Part shown: positions 50,101 to 62,989 of the stretch, piece after piece
Layout: every line of letters starts with the position of its first letter
How positions within the stretch are numbered: the stretch's first letter is position 1
Assembly (NCBI GenBank): GCA_013433145.1
Contig: CM024179.1
Span: 3,892,501-3,956,500 of the forward strand
Length of the DNA stretch: 64,000 nucleotides
Direction of reading: 5' to 3'
DNA from: Ascaris suum
Lineage: Eukaryota; Nematoda; Chromadorea; Rhabditida; Ascarididae
Program-made: the position numbers and the translations under genes
The notes under the pieces: model-generated
What the model saw: only the letters and a program-made list of their open reading frames with translations
Database searches by the model: none
What the model was told of the DNA's origin: nothing

Positions 50101-53100
50101 GGCCGCCCAGTCGGAAATCTCGTGTAATATGTGAGAATCAGAAGGAAATGACTGTTTGTAGGAACTTTGAAAACGCGCATGGCGTCATTATGACAATACT
50201 AACTAGCTATAAACCAAAGAGTGCAATAAACGAGGAACTTTCAGCCAACAGTGTTTCTTTTATGAATACTCGTGCATCGGTCCCATCAGAAAGCGTCCCA
50301 TTAAACTATAGAGACATATTAAACTCGGATGTGGCGGTATTAAAGACTGCTAGAGCATATTAAATATGCAGATATTAAAGCTGCAGTGAGCTAAAATGAA
50401 AGCAGTTATTCAAAACTGTCGAAATGAATACGTATATTCCTCAATCTACAAAACCCTTCAACTCCACAAGCTATCCAAGACCATATGTAAACGTATGCAT
50501 AAATACTTGCAAGTACAACTACTTTTCACAGAATGTTCGAACACAATATATCAGCTAATATGCAAGAGGTTTCCTTCATGGATACCTCTGTGCAATCAAA
50601 ACTATAAAGGTAGTGTATGTACGATCATTCCAAAGAAGATGTGGAAGAGTTGACGACGAATCCAGTAGAAAGCGAGCGAACTATAAGTGAAGCGTGCGCA
50701 TGCATAGCTGTCACTAATCGCACCAGTTCCGGGAGGGCAAATCCAAGCCCAGCTGGCTCTATCCCGAACGTCAAACCAAAGAAAGCATTCACCGACGCAG
50801 CCTCCCAAGGGATGATAATTCTCTTCCTGATTACATCATCGTGAAGCTCCTCCTGCTCCCTTCCACTCCTTTCCATACCGTCATATTGTTCCACTGTGAA
50901 ATCACCGGCCATGAAAAAATCGTCCTTATATCAAGATATTTAAGAATTAAGCGAAATAAGCATACCTGTAGGGGAAAAGTTAAGAGACTGCACACGTATT
51001 TCAGGTTTGGCCGAGCGCTCTGCAAGATCTGAATGTCGTGTCCCGGCGAGCTTGATGCGTTTCTTGCAGCCGGCTTCATCTTCACTATCCGACGCATCAA
51101 TCAGTGCCATATTGCCAAATTCGCTTATATTACGTCGGTTTATGTCCAGCTGCAGATGACACTGTATTCGTGTTTGAGACCATTTTTACTATACAGACAT
51201 ATTCCAGGTATAATTACTGCATGGTAACCGCACTTCATTACGTGAACCGGCGAAATGTAAAAATCGAGCGATCCTTGTCAAGCATTACTGAAAATATCTG
51301 GATTCCTAGCAAAGAATCTAAAATAAACGCCAAGAGTAAAGAATTTTTATGAATCTGCAGGTTGGGAGGCAGAAAGAGAAGCAAACTTGAAGAAAAATTA
51401 CCGTAACCCCGTCGAGACTTCTATTAGTAGTCAGCTTAAATTTGTTGACTATAATACGTTCCGCAACATTATACATACAAATATAATTCGATCGGCCAGC
51501 AGCTAGAATAAAAGCGCCATCCGCAGAGAAGCATATGCACGTAAAGGATCTGCAATTATTTCAAACCTTTGGTTATGACTCATTCTCAATAAATCATTCC
51601 ACTGATGAACACACACCGTGAAGCAGACCGCTGGCATATGCATTCCCTCAGGTTAACATCCCCCAGAAGAAATTGTCTTTGCGCAACACTCTGGTTTAAA
51701 TACACTTCGTTCAGTACATTTCTCTAGTCCATAAATTGAATCTCTCAATATCCGGTCTAAAATAACGATAAAAACACTGATCAAATCATCAGTGCCGATC
51801 AAGGATACCGATAGGTGAAGCCGACTGATAGTTCGACACGGTTCATCAGCAATACCACAATACATCCACAACGATCTAATATAACACTGCCTGTGTGAGT
51901 AGTCGAACACCTTGAAATCTGTCGAATGGCATAAATAATAACGTCTTGCAACGCTAACTCAAAAATCCTATACTCGAAGTAATATACAATTATTTCACTA
52001 GGTTCTGTTAACTGTTTTAGTGTTTTACAAAAGTGTAGCAGCTTTTGAAGAGCGATTCTATAGAAATGAGACAGTCATCTAGAGTGGACAGCAACGTGAA
52101 ATGATTACGGTGCTAGCTGAAGTATCGGAGATAAGATCCACTGTCACTTGCTGTTAAGTGTTTCTCACGAAGTGTGTTAAAATTTTGTCTCGACTCAGTG
52201 CCATCATCAACAGTATTGAGTTGGGCTCTCGAGACTCGGAGGTTATCACGCAAAGAAAGAATACAACAAGAGCAGCAACGAGAAATTCGCAGCCCCGCAA
52301 ATCAGAGATCATCACTTTCGCGATCCCTCTGAAGACAACTTTTCTCGCACTCATCACTGATTGCCATTTTTAGAAACTGCGAAGGACCTATTAAGTAAAC
52401 ATAAAACGAACTTGCTCTTCTCGCTGGTCTCTTTCTTAATGAGTTCGGCAACACTTCGCGCTGCATCGACGTCTAATTTCGTATCAATGCAGCCCCACTG
52501 TGTAGACGATTCTGCATCGAATAGCGTTATCGATCCATCCAAACATAATACCTATTGAATGAACCGCAGTAGCAATAAAACACAAAAGAAAGCAATCAAC
52601 TCAGTAACGACTAAAGAGAACTCCTTCAACCAGAAGCGTGACAAATGAGACTACAACGACGTGATGGATTAAGAAAATTATTCAAAACAACTTCTGAAGT
52701 GCACTTTGATGTGAAAAAAATTGTCAAAATGCACTAAAAGAAAGGCGCTTGTACTTCAGCAAAGAAATGCTAAAAATGTACTGAAATGGTGTCCCAGGTA
52801 AAAATGGGGCTAGGGTTCTTACAGGAAGCAAGAATAAGGCTAAAGTAAGGGACCTCTCTATTCAAGATAAAGGGACAAACTCCAGCTTCTCCGGCCTCGA
52901 TGCATTGAGCATCTTTGCGGGTCAACAAGTATATCATGATGCTGGATCCGAGATTTGGGATGGATAGGATCGGGAGCAGTATGCTTCATCGTCAATATTC
53001 TATAGTTAAGAGACCTCCCACAATCTTTGACTCTTCGAACGCAATCCAGCCTACTCCCATCCTCTGTTCATCGACCCCCGGTGACCGAGCTCTCAACCTC

Positions 53101-56100
53101 ACCTTTACCTCCGGCAGAGTCTCGAAAACAACACTACACTGTTCGTCACTAAAAGAACATAACAGGTATAAATGTGTAAAGGTTGCGTCAGGGGTTCCCG
53201 TACATCGATGTCAACACTATTGTCTAGAGTGCCCTACCCCTCGACTTGCCCGTTCTTGGTGCTCTCGATAGTGCTCCGAGTACCCCAGGCCCACTTCGCT
53301 CCTCAAGCCGACTCCAACATACCATCATTGCCCAGACTCAAGGGTGCTTGAAACATTCTACATACAATGCTCGCAAATGAAGAAAAACGTCATATTGTTT
53401 TGAAATACAAGCCAATTTAGCTCTTGGTTCAGCTCAAATAAGAAAGGAAACGACTGCAGAACCGAACTCATATACGTCTATAAATAGGCGCTGGAAGCAT
53501 ATTCACTCTTCGACGGCTCCGAAACAAGAGCAAATTGTCCGATCAGAATTCGCTGCGAAAGATCTATACTTACCTAGAAAAGAAGCTAAGAAAGCAACAA
53601 CTAACTCAAGGATATAATCACTAATACTGTCTGGTGCCGCATGTGATCGACGGGGAGGATCTAAATATGAATAAATGGAGGGAGGAAATGCGAAGTAATA
53701 ACCTAACCGATGACATGAAATATCTATGATCATCTGATGCATTATGACCTATGCCAATGTGACCTTATCATAAACAGGTGATAAGCAAATGGTTGAAATC
53801 ATACGGCAATATTCTGTCCAGATGGAGAATAAGCAACGTCGAGGGCTTCGTCAGTCAGTTCAATGGTTTCGACAGATGCCGACTCAACCACGTTCCATAT
53901 ACGCATCGTTTTATCCCATGAAGCAGAGATCAGAGACGTACCTTGAAAATTCAAATCATTTCAACGAGTAACATCTTTAACTGCTAGGTAGGTCACATGT
54001 AGCGTCATAAAAGCCATTCATGACCTTGTGTGCGCTGATGACAAGTTAACCAAGTGCCACATGCAGGGATCGTCATTCAAGCCTTTCCCAAATCTCCATT
54101 CTCAAGGATACTAGGCAAGGTACTTTAGCATAACCCCTGTCCTCTCTTTCATCCTCTCAAAAATTTATTATCCAGCAAGCCACACTATACACTCTGCAGT
54201 GACCGGAAGAACAGACTTAGAATCAAAAATGTTCGCGGAATCCAACCTCCAAATGTGAAGACTTTATGAAGGAAATAACAGAAAGGCGCCTCTTCAGAAA
54301 AAGCAATACGTTCACATCCATTCCACTTCGAACCAATACGACAAAAAGATACCGTGAAGCGAGATAGCAGCAATTGGAGCACTATGACCGGAAAGCACAT
54401 CGAGCAATCTGCCGTTTTCGAGGCTCCAAACAAATATGTTATAAACATCGATCGAGGCAGCAACCACCAAATCTCCAGCCGCATCAACGGCCAAACTGCC
54501 CAATTGCGTTTGCTCAGGACATACCAAAGTGCGAAAATTGCGATACCTTGAATACTCTAACATCAGCATAAGTAGCTGCACACATCTCGTCTTCTCTTTT
54601 CTCCAACATGTCGGTAGTCTTCATAATCACCAAACAAGCTGTCTCAATAACTGATGTCACTGTTTATTTACTTATGTATTTAAAAATTTATAAAAGATGA
54701 GGTATAAAATATGAGGATAATATTCTGAGCTATCACAATGAGGGAGAAATAAAAGAGAAGCTCACAGAAGAATGCCCTCTTCCACTAGCGTAAACAATAA
54801 AGAAGCAATCCTTTCGATTTACAAGCTCAAATTTTATGCAAAACTTGTTGCACATTTAATTCAACAAAGAGGCACATTTCAGTGCAACTAGAATTTGTAA
54901 TTTTTTACCTTTTCAGGGAAAATGGCTATAAATATTTATTCACCTTTTCCACCTTCTTCAGGAAAAATGGCAATTCCGCATTCCCGCATTAACCCCCATC
55001 ACTCCAAATGAGATGGAAGAAGGATTTGTCACTTGCAGCCGGTATCGAAAGCAGGAAAGAAATTTCCCCTCCTTATCAGCACAAACAGCCCTAAAAGGTA
55101 GTTTTCCGTCAACGTCCTCTGCCGAAGGTGTCTAGCAGCACCGCTCGATGACCTTCAACTATCAAGGCCGTTGCTATATTTAAATTTCCTGCTTGCATAC
55201 TCTCCATCTCTTAAAAAGTGTTCACAACAATTGAAACTCCCAAATCTCATCTGCAACACCTCAAAAGAAATCATTTCATCTGCTCGTTTTTGCGATGTCG
55301 ATCCAATAAGTCCTTGTAATCAAAACTCGGATAAACATTCGCAATGCATCGAATTTCTGCTCGTTTTGTGGCATCTTACTAAACGGATGTGCATTTCCTT
55401 ACATTAATGCTCATCGAATGTAGCAGTAATGTATAAAAAGATTCCATTTTGTTTTGCTGCCCGAGCTTCAATGTTCTGACACTGTTTCGCTAGTGCTACC
55501 TTTAAAATCATCTTAAGCTCATCCGGCCACATAAAATTATGGCATACTTCGCTCGGTCAGTGTCCATAACTTGTGAATTACTCTGCATCTCGTACAAGAA
55601 ATGATTTATTTCACCTCTCGTACCAGATCTACAGATTTACTCTTCGATCCCCACAACATGTTCGACCACCGCAATTTAATTTGTCATCCATCCATGAGCA
55701 TAATGTCCTGAATTTTGGAGAACTTCTATGCCAGTCGGTAGTTTCAGAGTAATCAAGATTTCTAGGCTGGATTTGAAAGATTATCATTATTTTCTTTAGT
55801 GCGCTGAATTCAAAAGCAGAGGTTAAGCGTGTCGAATCGATCGAACAATAAAGGCTATTGAAATTTGCTTCTCTACGACGTTTTCTTCGCAGAGGCAATG
55901 AGATTTTAAAATTTTCGACACTCTTAAATCGAAGCTGAAAGCAACAGCTCAAATATTCTTTAATATGCTCGCAACGATAAAAGCACTGAAAACCTTTGAA
56001 GGTCATGTGCTCGTACAGTGCCATCCAGTGAGGACGACAGAAGCGCCTTTCCGTCAGACGTCCAACGAACCGCACTCACGCCGCTTGTATGTTCCGTGAA

Positions 56101-59100
56101 TGTTACGACACAAAACGACGAACGACAGTTCCATATTTTCGCCTTTAAAGGGAAAGAAGAGTCAGTGAAATTGAAATGAATCGAATAAGAATTCAAAGAC
56201 TGAAAACATACTTGACATTGATAACTATATATATCACAAAAAAATGCTGAAAACAGAATAAAAGTACCGTTAAAATGTGCAATAAAATTCCGATATTCTG
56301 CAAGCAACGATAAAAGACGCAATGTGTGCCGTATTAAACCCAATCAAACTTGCGACCTCAGTTTGTTATGTCACGCTTAGTGCAGTCAGTAAACGCAAAA
56401 ACAACCCTCAATCTTATCTAGCGCTATCTCAGGATTGGCCCTGTGGTAACACCTCGAACAACCATATTTCTGGTTAGGCTATAGCCCAGTTGCTGCAGCT
56501 AGTGCAGAAATGGGGATGCATGTGTAAATTTTTCGCACCCTTCACCGCCGTCTTTATTTATTCTTTACCTTTCTATAAGTCACGTTCTTTTATTATGTTC
56601 TTACCGCCCTTCTCAGAAATAAAACCCCTGAGCTTAAAAATTCCCTGCCAGTTATATCTTCTATTCAACTGAGAAGGGGCCCAGTCGTAAACCACGTTTA
56701 CCAGTGGATCAAATACTCAGACATTACGCTACCTCAGTCTTTCCAAGAACAGATATTGAAGCAAAACGTGAAAATACGCAGTGACCGCACAAACCTTGCC
56801 ATCTTCAGCACCCGTTGCAAGCAACGAACCATCTGGAGAATAAGCGGCAGTCGTGATGGTCTGACTGTGTGACTGCTGTTTCATGATGTAAGTTTCACTT
56901 TGCCACTCCCAGACAACCAGCTGTGCATCGCTTCCCTTACCACATCCGATCGCCAACCAATCACCGCTTTTATTCACACTCAACGTCCGCACCTCCAACT
57001 CAGACACTCTGCAAAACGCGTGCCGCATCAATTTCTTGTTATTATCACTAATCACGCATTAAAACTTGAAAGATGCGAATTCTTAGTGTCATCCTAGTCA
57101 ATGAAACCCTCTCTATCCCAGGAAATACTTCGAGCACATAAACACGGCTCATTACAGCAAAAGTAAACGCCTCCTGGGCTCGACAGCAGCAGTAACATGG
57201 TACCAATCTCTTTCAGCTCCATTGCTTAGACGAACATAGGGAGACAGGCATCGTAACAATATTTGGAATGAATTGAAGATATACCAATATCAGCTGCCAC
57301 TTAATGGCTGAGCAGATAGAAGAGAAACAAAAGGTAATAGCGTACTAGATCCCACCGCGCTACTACTTTTCGCCCAATCGCCAATCAAAATGTCGGAGTT
57401 CGCATCCACTTTCTTCGCTTTCTTTCAAGTTTAGTTAAAGATTTAAATAAAACTAACAAAAGATCGTTAACTCATGAGAGAATTAATTACCTGAGACTAT
57501 GGATTAAACTAAAAGATGGAAGTTCATGCAACAGGAAGACGCCACTGGTGAATGCAGTAACGAGGAGATTTGTAGGTGCATGGAAGGTACATGCAGACAC
57601 GTCAACGCCTTGTGAGCCGCCACCCAAATCTTCGAGCAAATTACGTCTGCAAGACGTAGAGTAATCACTCTGAGGCGGAAATAATTTCAAGCAATGAAGT
57701 GGTTTTAAATGTAGCTAAAAATAACATAGAAGAAGATCGTTCATAGAAAACTTGCTGGTCACTCAACCAACAACTCATTCTCAACAGCTTTTCAAAAATG
57801 CTCCATTCATATTTGTAAAACAAACTGATCCCAGAAAGTGAACAAAACGGACTTCCAAAAGACCATCTAGGGACCGCAGTTCTAAAAATCTGAGCCCCGA
57901 GATCAGTTAACAAGTATGTGATCAGCGTATCTGAACTCAATGAGGCTGTGGGCGTCGCATATTTCACGTTCTCTGAATACACATCACAAATTCCTATCTC
58001 AGCTCAATTCTTTACTTTCAATGCAATACCTAAAGCAACGATGTGTCCTATAGAAAGGAAGCTATTATACGAAAAATCTGACGGTGTCTCTCACAATCAC
58101 TGTCGATTAAAACTTAATCATAATAATCAGACCATCCACACGTAAAATGGGCAACGGATTCGGAAGATTAAATTCTATAAATCAATGCCTTAATGCTCAA
58201 ACATTCACATTTCCACCACAATACTCCACATTCCCAGCAATTGCCGTCGCAACTTCTGATCAAAAACAGGAGAAAAATGGAGGAAGACAATGTCGAGGAT
58301 CGGTCCAGAGGGCATCCGACTGCACATTCGAGGTCGGAAGAGAACTAGCTGATTATTTCAAAATAACTTATCGCCTTAGTTCAAGGACCAAAGATGTTTT
58401 TCTACCAAGTGTTGAAGCCTAAACTAATTCACGCATGTCGCTTATTAACGACTCAACGCAGCTAAAATGCTGACGCCCAACTTTCTTTTTTGAATGCCCG
58501 ACAACGATACTGCTCACAATATTTGAAGTTATATCCTTATTGAAACGCTCCGTTATCCCAGAAATTATTGCCTTTTATAAGTCCGACTAGAAGTAAACGA
58601 ACCGCTTTGTTTTTTCGAAGTTTATTTTCTTAACTTCACTGGGTGTTTCTTTGTTGCAAATGCCGTCAACGAGATCATCGGCAGTCAAAAGGCACGTCCA
58701 CAAATTTGCCAATCCACGTTTACCAACTGTTATCAACTGAAAAAAAATTTCCTGTAAGAACTTCAAGTCTAACAACTTTCTAGTCTTCCTCATAGTGATT
58801 GATGCTTCCATAGGTAAAATGAAACCAGAAGCAATTCACGAATCAAAACTTACATCATAAGAGTTGTGGCAAAAATGACATCCAATAATTGCTCCCTTAT
58901 GAGAGGCCAATGTATACATAAATAAATTCTGCAATTTCCTTCCCGCTGCAACGATTCGTACTTGTTTGTCCTCCGATCCAGTAACCAACAACCTCAAATA
59001 AACATTCAATCAATGCAAAATTACAACTGTTTTTTAAAATATTGTACGTGAAATTTTAGCAATTCCGATGTAAATTACACGATATTTTCTCACTTCGGCT

Positions 59101-60028
59101 TTCTCCAATTAAAAGTTTTCTAACTAATTTCCAACTCCCTATAGAAAGTTCTTTTCATTTGTAAATTCTGCATCCCCTTTCGAATATTTCAACGAACCCA
59201 AACTGCGCATAGCATAAACGGCCTGTAATACCAAATCTACTTCACGCCTTTAAAGTTAACGACCCAAAAAGAGATGCCAACTTGGCATTATGGGTTCCAA
59301 CTTTCATAAATACATAAAAGGACACTAAAAGGGACTGACTGTCGTCGTGTTAACACCTGATATCGCAACAAGATCAGACTAAAACACAATGAAAAATGCT
59401 GTCCGCACAAGAGATTTATGTATGGTGAAAATGCAGTAAGAAGACCCTCCAACAACATCGCATACGTAGGAAGGAATAGGATCTGCAGTGTTCGATTGGT
59501 GCTGGGGTGGATGCAACCCATTCCCCTCTTACCTGTGGTCAAAGACTTCAAGTGGAATAAAACTTAACTGATGCACTTTACTGAAATAAATATCACTTTT
59601 CATAAGGGAACCATGTCAATTAGTTCGTATGAAGAAATGCGATAGACAATACGAATTTAGAACTGCATAAAAATGGAGTTTTGGTAAGTGCGGCTGTACC
59701 TAATTGAAGATCATAGTTAAACTGTTCGTTGTTGGACTTCGACTACCTTTTTTACGAACTTTAAAGTCACGTTATTGCAATATTCAGAAGAAACAAAGAA
59801 AAATGAACAAAGGGGAGTGGGCATACTTTGAGTCATAACTCCAGTTGAGATGTCTCACGCTATCCGCAGTAATTTTGTACGTTTCTTGTAGAACGAAAGG
59901 ATTGAACTGGTGCGATTGGAAGCCTGCCACAGAAAATACTTGCACATCGCCGTCCCGACATGCTGCGATCCGTCTCAAATTGAAATTGATTCAAATTTCA
60001 CAACAGTCCAGTTCATCCTTCAATGTCG

Positions 60029-60117
<89 letters not shown>

Positions 60118-62989
60118 ATGAGAGGCTCCCCGGAGGATTGCATCAGACCGCCTGCCCGGTCCTATTCTAGCTGCATCAGCACGCTGCGATATGCTTTCGA
60201 AATACATTTATGTCACATTATACAGCCATCTAACTATTTGCAAACTAGCAGTATCCCTGTTGAACGATATCAATTAGGTTAGTGAAGCATATCAACGTAA
60301 TCTCTTCTTAAGGATGACCACTACACCTGCATGACTGTATACACGAATTGCTGTCATGTTGCCTAAGCATATGACGGAAGTAATTCAGATATCCCGGCAG
60401 CGGTAATATTTGCATATTCCTCCGCAGTGATTATTAGTGTTCAACGCGATGGCTCTAAGATCATCTGACCTAAAAAAGTGTTCAACACAAAAACACGAGC
60501 AGGAAGTAAAACATGGTCGAAACGAAACCCAAAGGAGTTATTTCATTTGTTTCACAATTAGTTTGGATTATAGGCTACGATGAAGTGTTCAAGGAAAATT
60601 GAACAAAATTTAACTCACATCAGTATTAATCACGTCGGAAAGATATTCCTTTAAGAAAATCACTGTCATAATTAGTTTGCACCGCTGGATTGTAGGACCG
60701 ATCTCAACAGTTTGTACTAGTGATTGAACGATCCGATTAAAATTACTGAATGAGTAAATAGACGCCTAAAACAATTCGACTCCGGAGTCAACGTCACATT
60801 TTGAAGGACCACCGAGGGCACCAACCTGCACTTAATAAGTTACTGAATGTTTAAATCACAGGCTGAGTTTTACAATTTACCTACCTTCCGTCAGGAGAGA
60901 ATTTGACATCTCCGACACGTTTATGGAAGCGATGTCTATAAAGAACTGTCTGGGTCGCTAAATTCACATACAGTCCTTCGCCACCTGGAAACAAACAATG
61001 CAATGCTGGCTAGAGGATGATTTAGGAGTTTTCACAAACGCGGATTTGCAAGGCATTTGCGGTGACGTCATATCCATGCATCTGTCCGTCTTGTGATTTC
61101 AACCCAACAGCCAATGAAGCAACGACCGGGAAATCTGACGAACGTAACGAGCAACGTAGGATGGTCTTTTGATTCAACTTTTGAGTTGGCGGTCACTTTT
61201 GAAAACAGCAAATTTGAAGGCGTCAAAAAATTAAAAAATATTCTGTAGGCAGCTGACTTTTCTTCACGCTGGTCGAGCCAAGAAGAAGAAGCATGAAGAA
61301 GGATGATTTTTACCTGATGAATTAACTAGTAATAGATATCATTATAAACCTTGCACAACCACCAAGAGATATTGCGGTTACTCATTAACCTTAGCCAGTA
61401 AGCAGCAGAAAACACGGTGCAACTGTCTGAGCTGCGCGCTAAATCTCGCATTGCAGGCCTGACGAATTTTAAGAGACACCTGAACGATTCTCGGAGAAAC
61501 CCAATTTCGAAGGCCTTCAAAGTCGAGAAAGATCAAGTGAAATTTTCGAGGCGCTAAGACAAGGCCTGATGTTTTCGCAAACCTGCCAATCATGAATCCT
61601 CAAGAAGAATAAACAACCTAGAAATCATCTACCTTCATTGACGATGAAGACATGTGTTCCGGCTGGATTTAGCGCCACAACTTTAATATTCTGATCCGAT
61701 TCAACCGCTATTGTGTTCGCAACATTACTGCAAATAAGAATAAATAGGCATGTTCTCAGGATAACTTCACTGGAGATTGTAGTGTTCCCCTACTGCCTAA
61801 AAGTCGTCACAAATTGCATTTTACGGCACAGATGTGTTAAGCATAAGCGAAATGGTCCCGTTGACCTCACTGTCTACTAGAGACTTGTTTTAGAGTATTG
61901 CACTCTTGTGCACTCCTGTATGGTCTCTCTATTTGATTTATGATACCAGGTTGCTAGAGAATGTCCAGAAACACTTCACCCATATTGCTTTCCGTAGAAT
62001 TTAACGTCGTCCATATCAGAAACAATTACACCACCGGCACAAAAATCTTTAACCTAAGATCAGCGGAATATGCAGGCTCAATTTTGAACAGATTCTTGAT
62101 TACAAAATTGTATTCGGCTTTTCCGAAATCCGGCAGTTAGAAATATTTCAGTTTGCCCTCCCCCGCAGCCGATGTGCGTATCAGTTTCAGTTCGCCAAAA
62201 GATGTTGCGGTACAAACAACCCTCTACACAGCTTTCGGTTTCGTGTTGTCCGACTTCGGAAATTTCTTCCCTCCGATATCCTTATGCACCCACTCACTCA
62301 GCTTTTAAGCTGCAGTTGAGTCGTTGATATTGTCGCTTTTACGGATTAAATGCCTGCTTGCCTAAATCATACCTTCATGAACGTTTTGTTCCTTTTTGCT
62401 GTTCATGCTCAAGTACTTTTGTATGTTTTCATGTTGCAGAACGTTAAATAAGTAAATGAACAGAGCTCAAACAAATAAAAATAAATGCATCGAATTGTTA
62501 CTTCTTCAGATCGAACACTGTAACTTTGTTGCCGACGGGGCTGATCAGCGAATTGCCATCCGGTGTAAACACAACATTGCCACTTTTGTATACCGTTCCC
62601 ACCAAATTCGAAAACTGCAAAATAAACGTGTAGACACACACACACACACGTATTTTGTTTCAGAAAAGAGAACAACAAAAGGAATCCCTTTAATTGTAGC
62701 AAAACGAATCGCAAACCACTTCGTCAAGAGTTTATGAAATTGATACGAAGTAAACCTTTCCTACTCCTCCTTCATTCATAAACGATCGAGTACGACCTAC
62801 GGAAACACTGAAAAAGGACGACTAGTTACCTGGAATTTTTTAGCAAAACAGCAGGAAAAGACAAGGTTGCTCGAGGAACCAGATGACTAAAAATTGATCA
62901 TAAAGCGATTGAAACGTTGTTAGATTGAAATTCTTGAGGTAATGTCAGCAAGAACAATTCAGTTCACTTACATGAAAATTGCAATTCAT
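47173..62989 (-). CDS. pwp2: PWP2 / UTP1, small-subunit processome WD40 protein
   Basis: Eighteen minus-strand exons join in continuous phase: 62972-62989, 62502-62614, 61633-61727, 60885-60984, 59827-59973, 58854-58992, 58603-58736, 57491-57646, 56795-57008, 55994-56142, 54353-54546, 53805-53941, 52412-52551, 51402-51549, 50966-51149, 49708-49926, 48046-48277 and 47173-47242. They encode 862 aa plus stop (human PWP2 919). PWP2 is a subunit of the UTP-B complex of the U3 snoRNP processome and is needed for early 18S pre-rRNA cleavage in the nucleolus. Diagnostic stretches: FSNLVGTVYKSGNVVFTPDG, ISPVGNKVTVFDLK, TSGVFLLHELPSFSLIHSLR, VVWEWQSETYIMKQQ, FTEHTSGVSAVRW, RYRNFRTLVCPEQTQLGSLA, SASWDKTMRIWN, VFDPYELNVDITPSRIR and the C-terminal UTP12-type helical region (ALVMALRLNE). 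Two WD40 propellers precede the helical tail. Exon 1 codes only MNCNFH. The acidic insert before the second propeller is shorter than in human. Several acceptors are GAG or AAG rather than CAG. The ORF is intact. Confidence 0.95.
52790..53340. other. GC-richer block within a PWP2 intron
   Basis: A block richer in G and C than its surroundings sits between PWP2 exons 12 and 13. It has an open plus-strand frame (52915-53271) without a recognisable domain. The composition suggests an inserted interspersed repeat, but no second copy was found in this window. Confidence 0.25.
60032..60115. repeat. AT dinucleotide microsatellite
   Basis: About 42 uninterrupted AT units in PWP2 intron 4. On the minus strand it ends 58 bp upstream of the exon 5 acceptor (exon start 59973). 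It is self-complementary and likely length-variable. Confidence 0.97.
61884..62319 (+). mobile_element. Non-LTR retrotransposon reverse-transcriptase tail, decayed
   Basis: On the plus strand, inside PWP2 intron 2, broken frames encode the end of a reverse transcriptase of CR1/RTE/Jockey type. LVLEYCTLVHS is followed, in a shifted frame, by LLENVQKHFTHIAFRRI, then RRPYQKQLHHRHKNL, ILDYKIVFGFSEI and FRVVRLRKFLPSDIL. In-frame stops and at least one frameshift show it is a pseudogene fragment. The distal 170 bp align with the inverted copy at 37770-37985. It was probably 5'-truncated on insertion, as usual for such elements. Confidence 0.75.
62633..62649. repeat. AC dinucleotide run
   Basis: About eight AC units, 19 bp upstream (on the minus strand) of PWP2 exon 2. 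Confidence 0.85.

Noticed and set aside
48513..52373. Plus-strand open frames within the PWP2 locus
   Set aside because: They overlap or neighbour minus-strand PWP2 exons and introns and show no domain of their own.
59845..60282. Plus-strand frame with a long Ile-Tyr repeat
   Set aside because: It is the AT dinucleotide repeat read as codons, joined to the antisense of PWP2 exon 5.
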